NCBI GenBank assembly: GCA_965230515.1
Contig: OZ246007.1
Location: forward strand, 3,286,001-3,350,000
Reading direction: 5' to 3'
Source of the DNA: JAJFKB01 sp965230515
GTDB taxonomy: Bacteria > Pseudomonadota > Gammaproteobacteria > Pseudomonadales > IMCC2047
DNA length: 64,000 nucleotides
Part shown: one piece after another, positions 52,128 through 61,527 of the stretch
Layout of the letters: each line of letters opens with the position of its first letter
Numbering within the stretch: position 1 is the stretch's first letter
Made by a program: the position numbers and the translations under genes
The notes under the pieces: generated by a model
The model's input: only the letters and a program-made list of their open reading frames with translations
The model's database searches: none
What the model was told of the DNA's origin: nothing

Positions 52128-54467
52128 GTGAGCAGAACATTGAAAGAGTCCAGATTTGACTTGTTAATTGAACGCTATGCGTGCTGGGTCATTCATCATA
52201 GAGTTCTGATGCTTTGCTGCTCGCTAATGGCAGTGGTTATCTTAGCCTACGGTGCGCGCAATCTCACTTTTGTCGACGACTATCGAATTTATTTTAGTAA
52301 AGATAATCCCCAGCTAATAGCTTATGAGGCGCTGGAGAGTGCCTTTACAAAGAATGACACTATCCTGTTCGCTGTTAGCCATGCAAGTGGCAGTGTATTT
52401 CATCCAAAAGCTATGGAAGCGCTTGGTTTTCTTACGGACCGTAGCTGGGAGTTGCCCTATTCCCATCGCGTGGATTCAATAGTTAATTTTCAATATACCT
52501 ATGCAGATAATGATGACCTGGTCGTTGAAGGTTTGTTTGAGTCTGACGCTGAATTCAAACTATTGCCTTTTGAACGCAGGACCGATTTAGCATTGTCCGA
52601 TAGCCGGTTGGTCAACCGCCTAATAGCCCCGGATGCGCAAGTAACAGGAGTGCTTGTTAGTTTTCAAATGCCCGAAGATGACTCGAAAGCACTGAATTTA
52701 CTGGTTAAGGAAGTCCGTAATCTTGCCAAACAGAGTACGGAAAAGTATGAAGATCTGGAGGTTCACATTGGCGGTGTGCTAATGGTGAACGCGGCATTCC
52801 AGGAGGCTGGGCAGAGGGATGCGGTTAGGTTAATGCCGTTTATGTACCTGGGTATTATAGCTACAATTTTAGTATTGCTTCGTTCTTTTAAAGCGGTTAT
52901 GGCTGTTGCTCTATTGGTGACGTTTTCGATTGTCAGTGCGCTAGGTGTTGCCGGATGGTCGGGGCTATATTTATCGATATCTTCAATTGCTGCGCCGACC
53001 ATGATAATGACATTGGCGGTAGCGGATACGATCCACATTCTGGTTTCAATGTTTCGTTTTTCTTCGGAAGGGCAAAGCCCTGATAAGGCTTTGACTCAAA
53101 GTCTCAAGCTTAACTTTATGCCTGTGGCATTAACCAGTGTCACTACAATTGTAGGATTTCTGACCTTCAATTTTATTGATGTTCCACCCTTTAGGGATTT
53201 CGGCAATATTAGCGCAATAGGAATACTTGCCGCTTTTATTCTTTCAGTCACATTTTTGCCTGCTTTTTTGGTGTGTATTAAATTGAAACCCAATTCATCT
53301 ATATACCTGATAAAGGGGAAGGGGATGGATGCTTTGGCCAGTTTTGTACTGGGTAATCGAAACAAGCTGCTAGGGGTGATGTTTGTCGTTTCCGTTTTTT
53401 TGCTCGCAGCTATTGCTCATAATGAAGCGAACAATCAGATGGTAAAGTTTTTTAGCCCCGAATTTCAATTTCGAAAAGACAGCGATTTTATACAGGAGAA
53501 TCTGACTGGGATATATCCCGTTGAGTACTCAATCCCGGCAGCGGGTGGCAATGGCATAACAGACCCACATTATCTGGTCCGATTGGATGCTTTTGCAAAT
53601 TGGTTGCGCGAACGCCCAGAAGTTAAACATGTGAATGTGTTTTCCGACACCGTAAAACGTTTAAATATGAATATGCACGGCGATGATGAGCAATGGAACG
53701 TTGTGCCAGAGAATAAGGAGCTGGCGTCCCAGTACCTCTTGCTCTATGAACTATCGCTGCCATACGGTTTAGATCTTAATGATCGTGTTAATATGGATAA
53801 ATCATCAACAAGAGTGATCGCTACTTTAGGTGATATTTCGACGAATGAAATCAGAGCATTTAGGGATGCCAGTGAGTTATGGCTGCATAACAATATGCCA
53901 GATATGTTTGGTTATGCAGTTGGTGTAAGCGTCATGTTTTCTGACATTTTCAAGCGCTCAACAGAGACCATGATTAACGGCGTGTTGGTCGGGCTGCTTG
54001 TGATATCAGCTATTTTGGTAGTGGCATTACGCAGTATTAAACACGGATTGATTAGTCTCATCCCTAATATATTGCCGGCTGGATTAGCCTTTGGACTTTG
54101 GGGCTTATTTGTAGGTCAGGTTAACATGGGAGTAGCAATGGTTATGACCATGACGTTAGGAATCGTGGTCGATGATACGGTGCACTTTTTGAGTAAGTAT
54201 TTGCGAGCGCGAAGGGAGCATGGTTTAACGAGTTCGGAAGCTGTACGTTATGCATTTAACACAGTTGGTCACGCATTGGTGATGACCACTTTTGCGCTCA
54301 TTTTAGGTTTTGCTATTATGTCGCAATCGGGTTTTGCCTTAAATGCGGATAGTTCATTAATTACGCTGATCGCGATATTGCTTGCCCTGATAGTCGATTT
54401 CCTGTTGTTGCCGCCGTTATTGGTGATAACTGATCGTGAAGAGAAGGTCGAGAGGGAGGCTCAATGA
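52128..54467 (+). CDS. MMPL/RND-family exporter
   Basis: A 779-residue inner-membrane protein with two repeats, each with a membrane helix, a large periplasmic loop and five helices, as in hopanoid/lipid-type MMPL transporters. Family features are the AVADTIHILVSMFR helix (aspartate in helix 4) and the matching TLGIVVDDTVHFLSKYLRA in the second repeat. The start may be GTG 52128 behind GGGAG, or ATG 52098. The gene is more AT-rich than prsR, hinting at separate origin. The stop overlaps the next gene (ATGA). Confidence 0.85.
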   Translation: MSRTLKESRFDLLIERYACWVIHHRVLMLCCSLMAVVILAYGARNLTFVDDYRIYFSKDNPQLIAYEALESAFTKNDTILFAVSHASGSVFHPKAMEALGFLTDRSWELPYSHRVDSIVNFQYTYADNDDLVVEGLFESDAEFKLLPFERRTDLALSDSRLVNRLIAPDAQVTGVLVSFQMPEDDSKALNLLVKEVRNLAKQSTEKYEDLEVHIGGVLMVNAAFQEAGQRDAVRLMPFMYLGIIATILVLLRSFKAVMAVALLVTFSIVSALGVAGWSGLYLSISSIAAPTMIMTLAVADTIHILVSMFRFSSEGQSPDKALTQSLKLNFMPVALTSVTTIVGFLTFNFIDVPPFRDFGNISAIGILAAFILSVTFLPAFLVCIKLKPNSSIYLIKGKGMDALASFVLGNRNKLLGVMFVVSVFLLAAIAHNEANNQMVKFFSPEFQFRKDSDFIQENLTGIYPVEYSIPAAGGNGITDPHYLVRLDAFANWLRERPEVKHVNVFSDTVKRLNMNMHGDDEQWNVVPENKELASQYLLLYELSLPYGLDLNDRVNMDKSSTRVIATLGDISTNEIRAFRDASELWLHNNMPDMFGYAVGVSVMFSDIFKRSTETMINGVLVGLLVISAILVVALRSIKHGLISLIPNILPAGLAFGLWGLFVGQVNMGVAMVMTMTLGIVVDDTVHFLSKYLRARREHGLTSSEAVRYAFNTVGHALVMTTFALILGFAIMSQSGFALNADSSLITLIAILLALIVDFLLLPPLLVITDREEKVEREAQ

Positions 54468-55273
54468 ACAATAGGCAAAAACTGTTGATGAAAAGTATTT
54501 ACTGCATCATCGGGTTTTTATTATCGGTGGTCTGTCTTGCTGCCATAGCAGAAACTGCCGAAGAAAAGGGGCTGACCATTGCCCGTGAGGCAGACAGGCG
54601 GGATCAAGGGTTTGGTGATAGCGCCAGCCAGCTCACGATGGTGTTACGCAACAAAAAGGGTGATACCTCTACTCGGGCAATGCGGTCAAAGATTCTGGAG
54701 ATTGCCGGTGACGGGGATAAAAGTATTTTTGTATTTGATGATCCACTTGACGTTAAGGGAAGTGCGCTGCTTACCTTTTCTCACAAAACCGGCGCCGATG
54801 ACCAATGGCTCTATCTTCCTGCTCTTAAGCGGGTTAAAAGGATTTCCACCAAAAACCGCTCCGGTCCCTTTATGGGCAGCGAGTTTGCCTATGAGGACAT
54901 GTCTTCACAGGAGGTTGAAAAATACCGGTACCGATATCTACGTGATGAGGAGATTGATGGGCGGGAAATGTTTGTGATTGAACAGTTTCCCGTAGATAAA
55001 AAATCGGGTTACACCCGCCAGGTGGTATGGATGGGGAAAGCGCATTACCGGCCGTTTAAAGTAGACTATTATGATCGTAAAAGTGCATTGCTCAAGACTC
55101 TGAAACTTTCCAACTACCAGCAATATCTGGATCAATACTGGAGGGCGCTGCGCATGGATATGCAAAATCATCAGACGGGTAAAAGCACTACGCTGGAATG
55201 GGGCGAATTTAGCTTTCGAAATGGGTATACTGATAGGGATTTTACGCGCAACAGTTTGACCAGGGCGCGTTAG
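54464..55273 (+). CDS. Outer-membrane lipoprotein-sorting (LolA-like) protein
   Basis: A 269-residue exported protein with signal peptide (cleavage near AIAETAEEKG) and an outer-membrane lipoprotein-sorting domain (YLPALKRVKRISTKNRSGPFMGSEFAYEDM; YTRQVVWMGKAHYRPFKVDYYDR). This family commonly pairs with MMPL exporters and a barrel protein, as here, and probably shuttles a lipid or hydrophobic cargo through the periplasm. It overlaps the exporter gene by 4 bases. Confidence 0.88.
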   Translation: MNNRQKLLMKSIYCIIGFLLSVVCLAAIAETAEEKGLTIAREADRRDQGFGDSASQLTMVLRNKKGDTSTRAMRSKILEIAGDGDKSIFVFDDPLDVKGSALLTFSHKTGADDQWLYLPALKRVKRISTKNRSGPFMGSEFAYEDMSSQEVEKYRYRYLRDEEIDGREMFVIEQFPVDKKSGYTRQVVWMGKAHYRPFKVDYYDRKSALLKTLKLSNYQQYLDQYWRALRMDMQNHQTGKSTTLEWGEFSFRNGYTDRDFTRNSLTRAR

Positions 55274-55295
55274 TTTTAGCTCGGGGGAAAATACA

Positions 55296-56495
55296 ATTAA
55301 CAGGAACAGACTAAACAGTGGCTGGTATCTGCTGTTATTTACACTGATTTCAGAAACTGTCATCGCGGGTGGAGAATGGTCCGGCTATCTCGGGCTCGAA
55401 TCGAGACTGTTTTTTGAAGATGCTCCCTATGCGCAACAGGAAGACCATAATGGTTCGATCGTTTTTGAACCGGAATTTTATCTCGACTTAAAGGGTGGCA
55501 GTCAGCGCGTTGTCTTTAATCCCTTTTTTCGCTATGACACTGCAGATGACGAGCGAACCCATGCCGATCTGCGTGAATTATACTGGCGTGGCGTTCTCGG
55601 GGACCTGGAGGTCAAGGCCGGTGCCGTCAAAGTATTCTGGGGTGTAACCGAATCACAGCATCTTGTTGATGTGATCAACCAGACCGATCTCGTGGAAAAC
55701 ATCGATTCCGAAGACAAACTCGGCCAGCCGATGATAAACCTGAGCTGGGTTAAAGACTGGGGAACATTGGAGCTGTTTGTTCTACCCTACTTCAGGGAAC
55801 GTACTTTTGCCGGGGAAGAAGGCCGTTTGCGTGGCCGACTGGTGGTCGATACGGATCACCCGCTGTATGAATCCGGCGCTGAAGAAAATCACACGGATTT
55901 TGCCGTCAGGTGGAGCCACTGGATAGGTGATTGGGATATTGGTGTTGCTCATTTTACCGGAACCAGCCGTGAGCCGTTGTTTATTCCGGGTCTCGATGGT
56001 GGGGAGCTAGTACTTCGTCCCTATTATCAGCAAATTGATCAGACCAGCCTTGATCTTCAGGCAACAAAGGGAGACTGGTTATGGAAGCTCGAAGCGATAT
56101 ATAACCGGAATGATCGAGAGGATTACAGTGCCTTTGTGGGCGGATTCGAATATACCCTGGTGGGAGTCTGCAATAGTGCATCCGATTTGGGGTTGTTGAT
56201 GGAATATCACTATGACGATCGTGATGAAGCCGCAACCACCCCTTTCGAAAACGACATTTTCGTGGGTGTGCGCTGGATGCTGAATGATGTACAAAGTTCG
56301 GAACTACTTGCAGGGGCAATCGTCGATGCCGATTCGCAGGCCAGTTTTGTGAGCATTGAGGCAAGTCGGAGGTTGGGGCAATCCTGGAAAATGAGCCTGG
56401 AAGCAAGACTGCTATCGGGACAGGACAAACAGGACCGACTCTATGGTCTTCGCAATGATGATTATATTGAGTTGCAAATAGCCAAGTATTTTTAG
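55296..56495 (+). CDS. Outer-membrane beta-barrel protein with apparent ATT start
   Basis: An outer-membrane protein of about 399 residues. No ATG, GTG or TTG occurs in frame between the TGA at 55257 and the GTG at 55671, yet the translation from 55296 reads as a normal signal peptide (WYLLLFTLISETVIAG) and then barrel strands (GEWSGYLGLESRLFFEDA, GSIVFEPEFYLDLK). ATT at 55296 follows GGGGGAAAATACA at proper spacing. The C-terminus ends in a beta strand with phenylalanine. It completes the exporter-chaperone-barrel set. A frameshift or sequencing error near the start is the alternative. Confidence 0.75.
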   Translation: MNRNRLNSGWYLLLFTLISETVIAGGEWSGYLGLESRLFFEDAPYAQQEDHNGSIVFEPEFYLDLKGGSQRVVFNPFFRYDTADDERTHADLRELYWRGVLGDLEVKAGAVKVFWGVTESQHLVDVINQTDLVENIDSEDKLGQPMINLSWVKDWGTLELFVLPYFRERTFAGEEGRLRGRLVVDTDHPLYESGAEENHTDFAVRWSHWIGDWDIGVAHFTGTSREPLFIPGLDGGELVLRPYYQQIDQTSLDLQATKGDWLWKLEAIYNRNDREDYSAFVGGFEYTLVGVCNSASDLGLLMEYHYDDRDEAATTPFENDIFVGVRWMLNDVQSSELLAGAIVDADSQASFVSIEASRRLGQSWKMSLEARLLSGQDKQDRLYGLRNDDYIELQIAKYF

Positions 56496-56568
56496 CATCT
56501 GCCAGACCCTGATGAACTGAGTTCTGACCGAGGTAGCGCTGGTGGCATTATAAATAAAGGATTAGGGA

Positions 56569-59358
56569 ATGATGAATTATACGTTGATATCAAGGTTTGT
56601 TCTCATCATGGCGGCTTTGGCACTCAATGCCTGCCAGAAAGATCTGACTGACATCGAACTGGTGCAGAGGGCAAAGGATTTTCAGGATAATGGCGAACTG
56701 GTTAGTGCTGTTATCGATCTAAAAAATGCCGCAATACAAAACCCCGAGAATCCAGAGGCCAGATGGTTGCTTGGTAAACTCTATGTCGAACTGGGCAATG
56801 GTGAAGCCGGAGAAAAGGAGCTGAGAAGGGCGAATCAACTGGGGATTGATTTCCGCAGTTTGGTCGTTCCCCTTGGCAAAGCGCTACACCTGCAGGGAAA
56901 GTATCAAGAGGTTCTGGACGAGGCAAAAGTAAAGTCTGACGACTCGCCAGCTGCGAAAGCGAAAATTTTGGCGATAAGGGGGGATGCATTGCGAGATTTG
57001 CGTCGACTGGATTTCGCCGAGAGGGAATACCTGAAGGCAATAGAGTTTGACGCTGAATATTTAAGCAGTTACGTTGGTCTATCGCGTTTGTACTTGAGGA
57101 AAGGTGATGATAAGCAGGCTGAAAAATTCCTGAACCAGGCTAAAAACCGGAATCCGGAAGATCAAAGCCTGTTATTGATGGAAGGGGATCTGAATTACTA
57201 CTTGGGTCAGTATGAAAGGTCACAAGAAGCCTACAGCAAGTTGCTTCAGAAGGATAAAAGGAATGCCCTGGCTGGATTAGGGTTATCACTCTCATTACTG
57301 GCACAAAAAGAGGTTGAAGAGGCCGTTCAATATCTTGACCGACTTTTACAAATCGACCGTAACCATCTATACACAAACTATCTGAGAGGTTTGGCAGCGT
57401 TTGAGCTAAAGGACTACGAAAGCGCTAAAAAGCATACAGAATTGGTTCTGGCGCAATCCGCTGCACATATCCCTTCTTTATTAGTAGCCGGGGCTACCAA
57501 CTTTGCACTTGAAGAGTACGAACAGGCGGTTAGCCGTCTGGAAAGAGTGGTAGCGGCGGCACCGGCCTATCAATATGCTCGAATGATGCTGGGGGAAACG
57601 CATCGGCGCCTGGGCAACGAGCTACTGGCGCTTGAGATACTAAAACCGCTGGCGGCCGGGGAAGTTGATGATGCCGGGTTATTAGCTGGCATCGGTAGAT
57701 TGGCAGCGAAGACGGGTAATCTGGAAGAAGCGAATGAGTATTTTCTGAAAGCAGCGACGATTCAACCGGACAATGCGCGAATAAGGGCTTTGCTTGGACT
57801 CAATAAGCTTTCGTTGGGTGACCTGGAGGAAGGGCTGTCTGATCTTTCTGCCGCAGAGGAAATGGCTCCGGAAAGTGGTAAGAATAAAGCCATACTGATA
57901 CAGAACTTGTTGAAAGCAGAAAAGTATAAGGAAGCTCTGAGTAAAGCACGGGAGTTGCAGGCATTGGCACCGGATAAGAGCATTGGTTATGTATACGCCG
58001 GAATTGCGCATATGAAAATGGAAGATCATGTTGAGGCAGAAGAGCTGTTTAAGAAGGCTTTGGAGATTAATCCCAAGGCGCAAGATGCCGCGATTAATCT
58101 AGGGGTACTCTATAAGAAAATTAAGAGGGAAAAAGAAACAGTGCCTGTATTGGAAACGGCACTCAAAAACAACCCGGATTCACCCATTATCTTGAGGGCA
58201 TTAGCTCGCCAAAGCGCTGAACAGGGTGATGTAGAAAAGACAAGAAAGCACCTTGAGTTGTTAGTTGAAAAATACCCTAAAGATAATATGGCTGTGTTAT
58301 GGTTGGCACGTTTTTATTTAATGGCGAATGAGCCGGATAATGCTCTTAATCTTACGAAACCGCTGTTAAGAGAGTATCCCGAGGAGTTAGCGTTAATGGA
58401 GGTGGTTGCCAGAGCAGAGCTTGTAAAGGGCAATTACGATGCAGGAGTAGAAATTCTACGCACGCTCATAATGAGAGCGCCTCGCTCACCCAATGTACAC
58501 TATTGGTATGGGCTGGCATTAAAACAAACCGGGCAGGAAATGGAAGCGGCAAAAGCACTGGAAAAGGCGATTGCCATTGTGCCCAGTCATAGAGATGCCA
58601 GGATATTGCTTGCTGATATACGACTGCGGCAGGGTAAGAATCAGGAGGTAAAAGAGCTTTTTTCGGAATTCAACACTGATAACTCGACCGATAGGGATGT
58701 GCTGTTTTTGGGAGGTAAGGTTGCTTTGCTGGACAGAGATTATGAGCGGGCGATTTCATTGTTTTCTCAGGCGCAGAATATTAGAAAAGAATCCAAAACG
58801 GCAGTTGCCATTGCATTGACCCATATTGCTCAGGGAAACAAGGACGCAGGTGAAAAAGCCTTGCAAAACTGGCTTGATGGAAGACCAGAATCAAAAGAGG
58901 TGCGCTATCAATTGGCAACCTTTTACCAGCAAGAAAATCGTAGCTCTGATGCTATGAAACAGTATAAAAAATTAACCGAATTAGATGACGGTAACTGGGT
59001 TTATCATAATGAACTGGCCATGTTGGCTTATACTGCTAAAGATATAAAATTAGCTGAAAAACATGCGTTAAAAGCTTATAACCTTAACCCTCAGAGTGCT
59101 TTTGCTCTGGATACATATGCGTTGATTATGATGAAGAAAGGCAAAAACAGTGAGGCTTTGCGTTTGTTCAAGAGGGCCAACGAAGCGATGCCGGATATTC
59201 CGGAAATCGAGCTTCATCTTGCGCAGAGTTTAATAAAAAATGACCAACAGCAGGCGGCTACTGAAATTCTGAATCGATTAAAATCAATAAGTTTGCCAGA
59301 GTCGCTTCAAAAACAAGTTAAGGCAGAAATGAAGCGCATTGAAATTGAACGCCAGTGA
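56569..59358 (+). CDS. prsT: PEP-CTERM system TPR-repeat lipoprotein PrsT
   Basis: A 929-residue protein of about 20 tetratricopeptide repeats, matching PrsT of the exosortase system. The signal peptide ends in the lipobox LNACQ, so it is a lipoprotein. Repeats such as YVYAGIAHMKMEDHVEAEELFKKALEINPK recur with about 34-residue spacing to the end. Role: scaffold in the envelope for exosortase-linked polysaccharide or protein handling. It follows the barrel gene after 73 bases. Confidence 0.93.
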   Translation: MMNYTLISRFVLIMAALALNACQKDLTDIELVQRAKDFQDNGELVSAVIDLKNAAIQNPENPEARWLLGKLYVELGNGEAGEKELRRANQLGIDFRSLVVPLGKALHLQGKYQEVLDEAKVKSDDSPAAKAKILAIRGDALRDLRRLDFAEREYLKAIEFDAEYLSSYVGLSRLYLRKGDDKQAEKFLNQAKNRNPEDQSLLLMEGDLNYYLGQYERSQEAYSKLLQKDKRNALAGLGLSLSLLAQKEVEEAVQYLDRLLQIDRNHLYTNYLRGLAAFELKDYESAKKHTELVLAQSAAHIPSLLVAGATNFALEEYEQAVSRLERVVAAAPAYQYARMMLGETHRRLGNELLALEILKPLAAGEVDDAGLLAGIGRLAAKTGNLEEANEYFLKAATIQPDNARIRALLGLNKLSLGDLEEGLSDLSAAEEMAPESGKNKAILIQNLLKAEKYKEALSKARELQALAPDKSIGYVYAGIAHMKMEDHVEAEELFKKALEINPKAQDAAINLGVLYKKIKREKETVPVLETALKNNPDSPIILRALARQSAEQGDVEKTRKHLELLVEKYPKDNMAVLWLARFYLMANEPDNALNLTKPLLREYPEELALMEVVARAELVKGNYDAGVEILRTLIMRAPRSPNVHYWYGLALKQTGQEMEAAKALEKAIAIVPSHRDARILLADIRLRQGKNQEVKELFSEFNTDNSTDRDVLFLGGKVALLDRDYERAISLFSQAQNIRKESKTAVAIALTHIAQGNKDAGEKALQNWLDGRPESKEVRYQLATFYQQENRSSDAMKQYKKLTELDDGNWVYHNELAMLAYTAKDIKLAEKHALKAYNLNPQSAFALDTYALIMMKKGKNSEALRLFKRANEAMPDIPEIELHLAQSLIKNDQQQAATEILNRLKSISLPESLQKQVKAEMKRIEIERQ

Positions 59359-59420
59359 ACCGTGGAATTGGGTGTGTTAGCGATCACTGGTATTTATATC
59401 CTTAATGGAGAACCTTCACA

Positions 59421-60482
59421 ATTAATACACAATTACCGCCTTCAGTTGCTTGCTTAATTGAGGCGGGACATGCCGCGCCTTCAGCAGACAACTCCCAGCC
59501 GTGGACTTTTCACTGGGATGGTGTTCGACTGTCGTTAAAATATGATAATAAACGTTGTGGTAATGGACTCTTTAAAGAAGGCAGTGCAGCTATTCTTCTG
59601 GCGATGGGTGCGGTTGTGGAGAATATGGTGTTGGTTAGTGAGTTTGTCGATACACAAATAGGGTGGGAGTTTCAGAAATTTAAGAACGACCCCGCTATCT
59701 TCGCCGTCGCAGAGTTTGATGATCCTTATACAGCAGTGAATGAAAAATTTCGGGGACACTCTCTGTTTGAACGACATACCAACCGGTTTCCTTACTCAGG
59801 AAAAGAGATCGAAAAGGTGATTCTCGACGCACTGATTGATCAAAAACAGGAAGCGGCTGAAGTGTTGTGTTTTAGTAATAAGGCTGCCCGGACTGAGATC
59901 GCTGAACTGGTTAAGCGGGCTTCATCAATGCGCTTTCAAATAAGAGAGGTGCATGAATGGTTTGCAGATACGTTACGGTTTACTCCAAATCAGATTGAGC
60001 GAGGAGACGGCCTGGATGTGAACACCATTCCGCTTCCTCCGGGCGGTAAAAAGTTATTGGACTACACCTCATCATGGAAGCGTATGAGCCGCCTAAATCG
60101 CTTGGGGATCTATAAGCTGTTTTCTGCTATTGAGGCACAACCTATAGCGTCAGCACCTCTCTTATTGGCAATACTGTCGCCTCAAGAAACTGTTGAGCAA
60201 TTTAATGCCGGACGCCTTCTGGAAAGAGTTTGGTGTTATTTGAATGCGCGAGGTTTGGCAGTGCATCCATACTTCGTAATTACTGATCAGTTGGAGCGGT
60301 ATCGAGAAGGTAGGCTTGATAAAAAGCTAAATGCTATTGGACAATCATTGTCGGAAAGAGCTGAAAAGCTATGGGGGGGCGAAGGAAAAAGTCTCCAAAT
60401 GCTGCTACGAGTGGGTTACCCTAAAACTCAGCCTGCACGATCCAGGCGACTTGAGATCAGTAAGGTGACTACTGTAGCGTAG
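59421..60482 (+). CDS. Nitroreductase-like (MoeY C-domain-like) protein with apparent ATT start
   Basis: About 353 residues. Nitroreductase-like motif APSADNSQPWTF lies near the N-terminus and GRLLERVWCYLNARGLAVHPY near the C-terminus, as in the flavin-binding nitroreductase half of MoeY/Rv1355c-type proteins. The first in-frame ATG (59604) lies well inside this domain; upstream codons from 59406 hold no ATG, GTG or TTG. ATT at 59421 follows GGAGAACCTTCACA. A ThiF protein, the other half of MoeY-type fusions, is encoded at 62679-63599 on the other strand. Confidence 0.7.
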   Translation: MNTQLPPSVACLIEAGHAAPSADNSQPWTFHWDGVRLSLKYDNKRCGNGLFKEGSAAILLAMGAVVENMVLVSEFVDTQIGWEFQKFKNDPAIFAVAEFDDPYTAVNEKFRGHSLFERHTNRFPYSGKEIEKVILDALIDQKQEAAEVLCFSNKAARTEIAELVKRASSMRFQIREVHEWFADTLRFTPNQIERGDGLDVNTIPLPPGGKKLLDYTSSWKRMSRLNRLGIYKLFSAIEAQPIASAPLLLAILSPQETVEQFNAGRLLERVWCYLNARGLAVHPYFVITDQLERYREGRLDKKLNAIGQSLSERAEKLWGGEGKSLQMLLRVGYPKTQPARSRRLEISKVTTVA

Positions 60483-60484
60483 CG

Positions 60485-61363
60485 CTACTTCTTTCTGAAA
60501 GGGTCGTTTTTAAGTCCACCCAAATACATAAAAAGACGAATGTCATCTAACTCCTTGCGGTATTTTTTGGGGAGTTCATTTCTCATCCGAATAAACGTAT
60601 CTCTTAAATCACTAGGTACAGGGCGGTCATGGCTCTTAATTACCGTCATCATGGGAACTAAAAAGGTTCCATAAACCTTAATGTGTTCTGGCAGTAATTG
60701 GCGATTGAGCTTGTGGTACTCTTCAAATAGAAACGCGGCATGTAATGACGCCTGGTAATCTTCAGTGAAAGCTTTTGGCTGGTAGTCTGCGTTCAAATGA
60801 GAAAAAAAATGGCAGGATTTAGCCGATTTAAGTCTTCCAAAATCCACCATATAAACAGCGCCTTCCGGCTTGAGACAACGGGCTACCTCCTTGAAGGTTG
60901 ACTCCAGCATTGAAAATTCAGGGAGCTGATGAAGCACCATTGTGCTCATGAAGCCATCAATCGACTGGTCATCCAGTTCTGTCAAGTTTGTAATGTCGCC
61001 AAACCGTAACTCTACATTGTCAATTTCCAGATCGTTGAGGTAGTTTCTGCCGCTATCAAGCATCTCTACTGAAAGATCGTAGCCGACAAATTCAATATCC
61101 GGGTTAAGTGCTGCGACTTGAGCTAATTGAGTGGCCGGGCCAGATCCGAGATCAATGACTTTCTTGCAACCCTGGATCGTTTGACTTATGTGTGCTGATT
61201 GAAAAAGATAAGAAGCTGCCATAATGCCATCAATTCTTCCAGCTTCGGCAAAAGCATCTACCTGCTCCTGTTCGTCCATTACCATGGGCTCAGGAATTCT
61301 CGCTTGATGCCTATAGAGGATTAATTCACGAGTAATTGTGGGTAATAAAGACAGGCGTGGCAA
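60485..61363 (-). CDS. Class I SAM-dependent methyltransferase
   Basis: A 292-residue methyltransferase. SAM-binding motif I is KVIDLGSGPATQLAQVA, followed by FVGYDLSVEML and the motif around FMSTMVLHQLPE. The C-terminal extension (about 180-292) is helical and probably holds the substrate. Start is TTG 61363 behind GGGGGATGAG; the ATG 7 bases upstream is out of frame. It is convergent with the nitroreductase-like gene (2-base gap). Substrate unknown. Confidence 0.85.
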   Translation of the reverse strand: MPRLSLLPTITRELILYRHQARIPEPMVMDEQEQVDAFAEAGRIDGIMAASYLFQSAHISQTIQGCKKVIDLGSGPATQLAQVAALNPDIEFVGYDLSVEMLDSGRNYLNDLEIDNVELRFGDITNLTELDDQSIDGFMSTMVLHQLPEFSMLESTFKEVARCLKPEGAVYMVDFGRLKSAKSCHFFSHLNADYQPKAFTEDYQASLHAAFLFEEYHKLNRQLLPEHIKVYGTFLVPMMTVIKSHDRPVPSDLRDTFIRMRNELPKKYRKELDDIRLFMYLGGLKNDPFRKK

Positions 61364-61463
61364 TACTCATCCCCCATAAAATATAGTGTTTGATGGTATT
61401 ACTATAGCCAATATTTGGATAATAAAATAGTGATTATTGCAACAATTCTAAAAGAATAATAGA

Positions 61464-61490
61464 TAAAAAAAGCCCTCCTAGGGGAGGGCT
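61464..61490 (-). terminator. Rho-independent terminator of the PEP-CTERM gene
   Basis: AGCCCTCC-tagg-GGAGGGCT (61471-61490) forms an 8-base stem; on the minus strand it is followed by seven Us (61470-61464). It lies 38 bases past the stop of the PEP-CTERM gene. Confidence 0.9.
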
Positions 61491-61527
61491 TTAATTAGTG
61501 ATTAGCCTTTCAAATTCTAAAGTGTCG

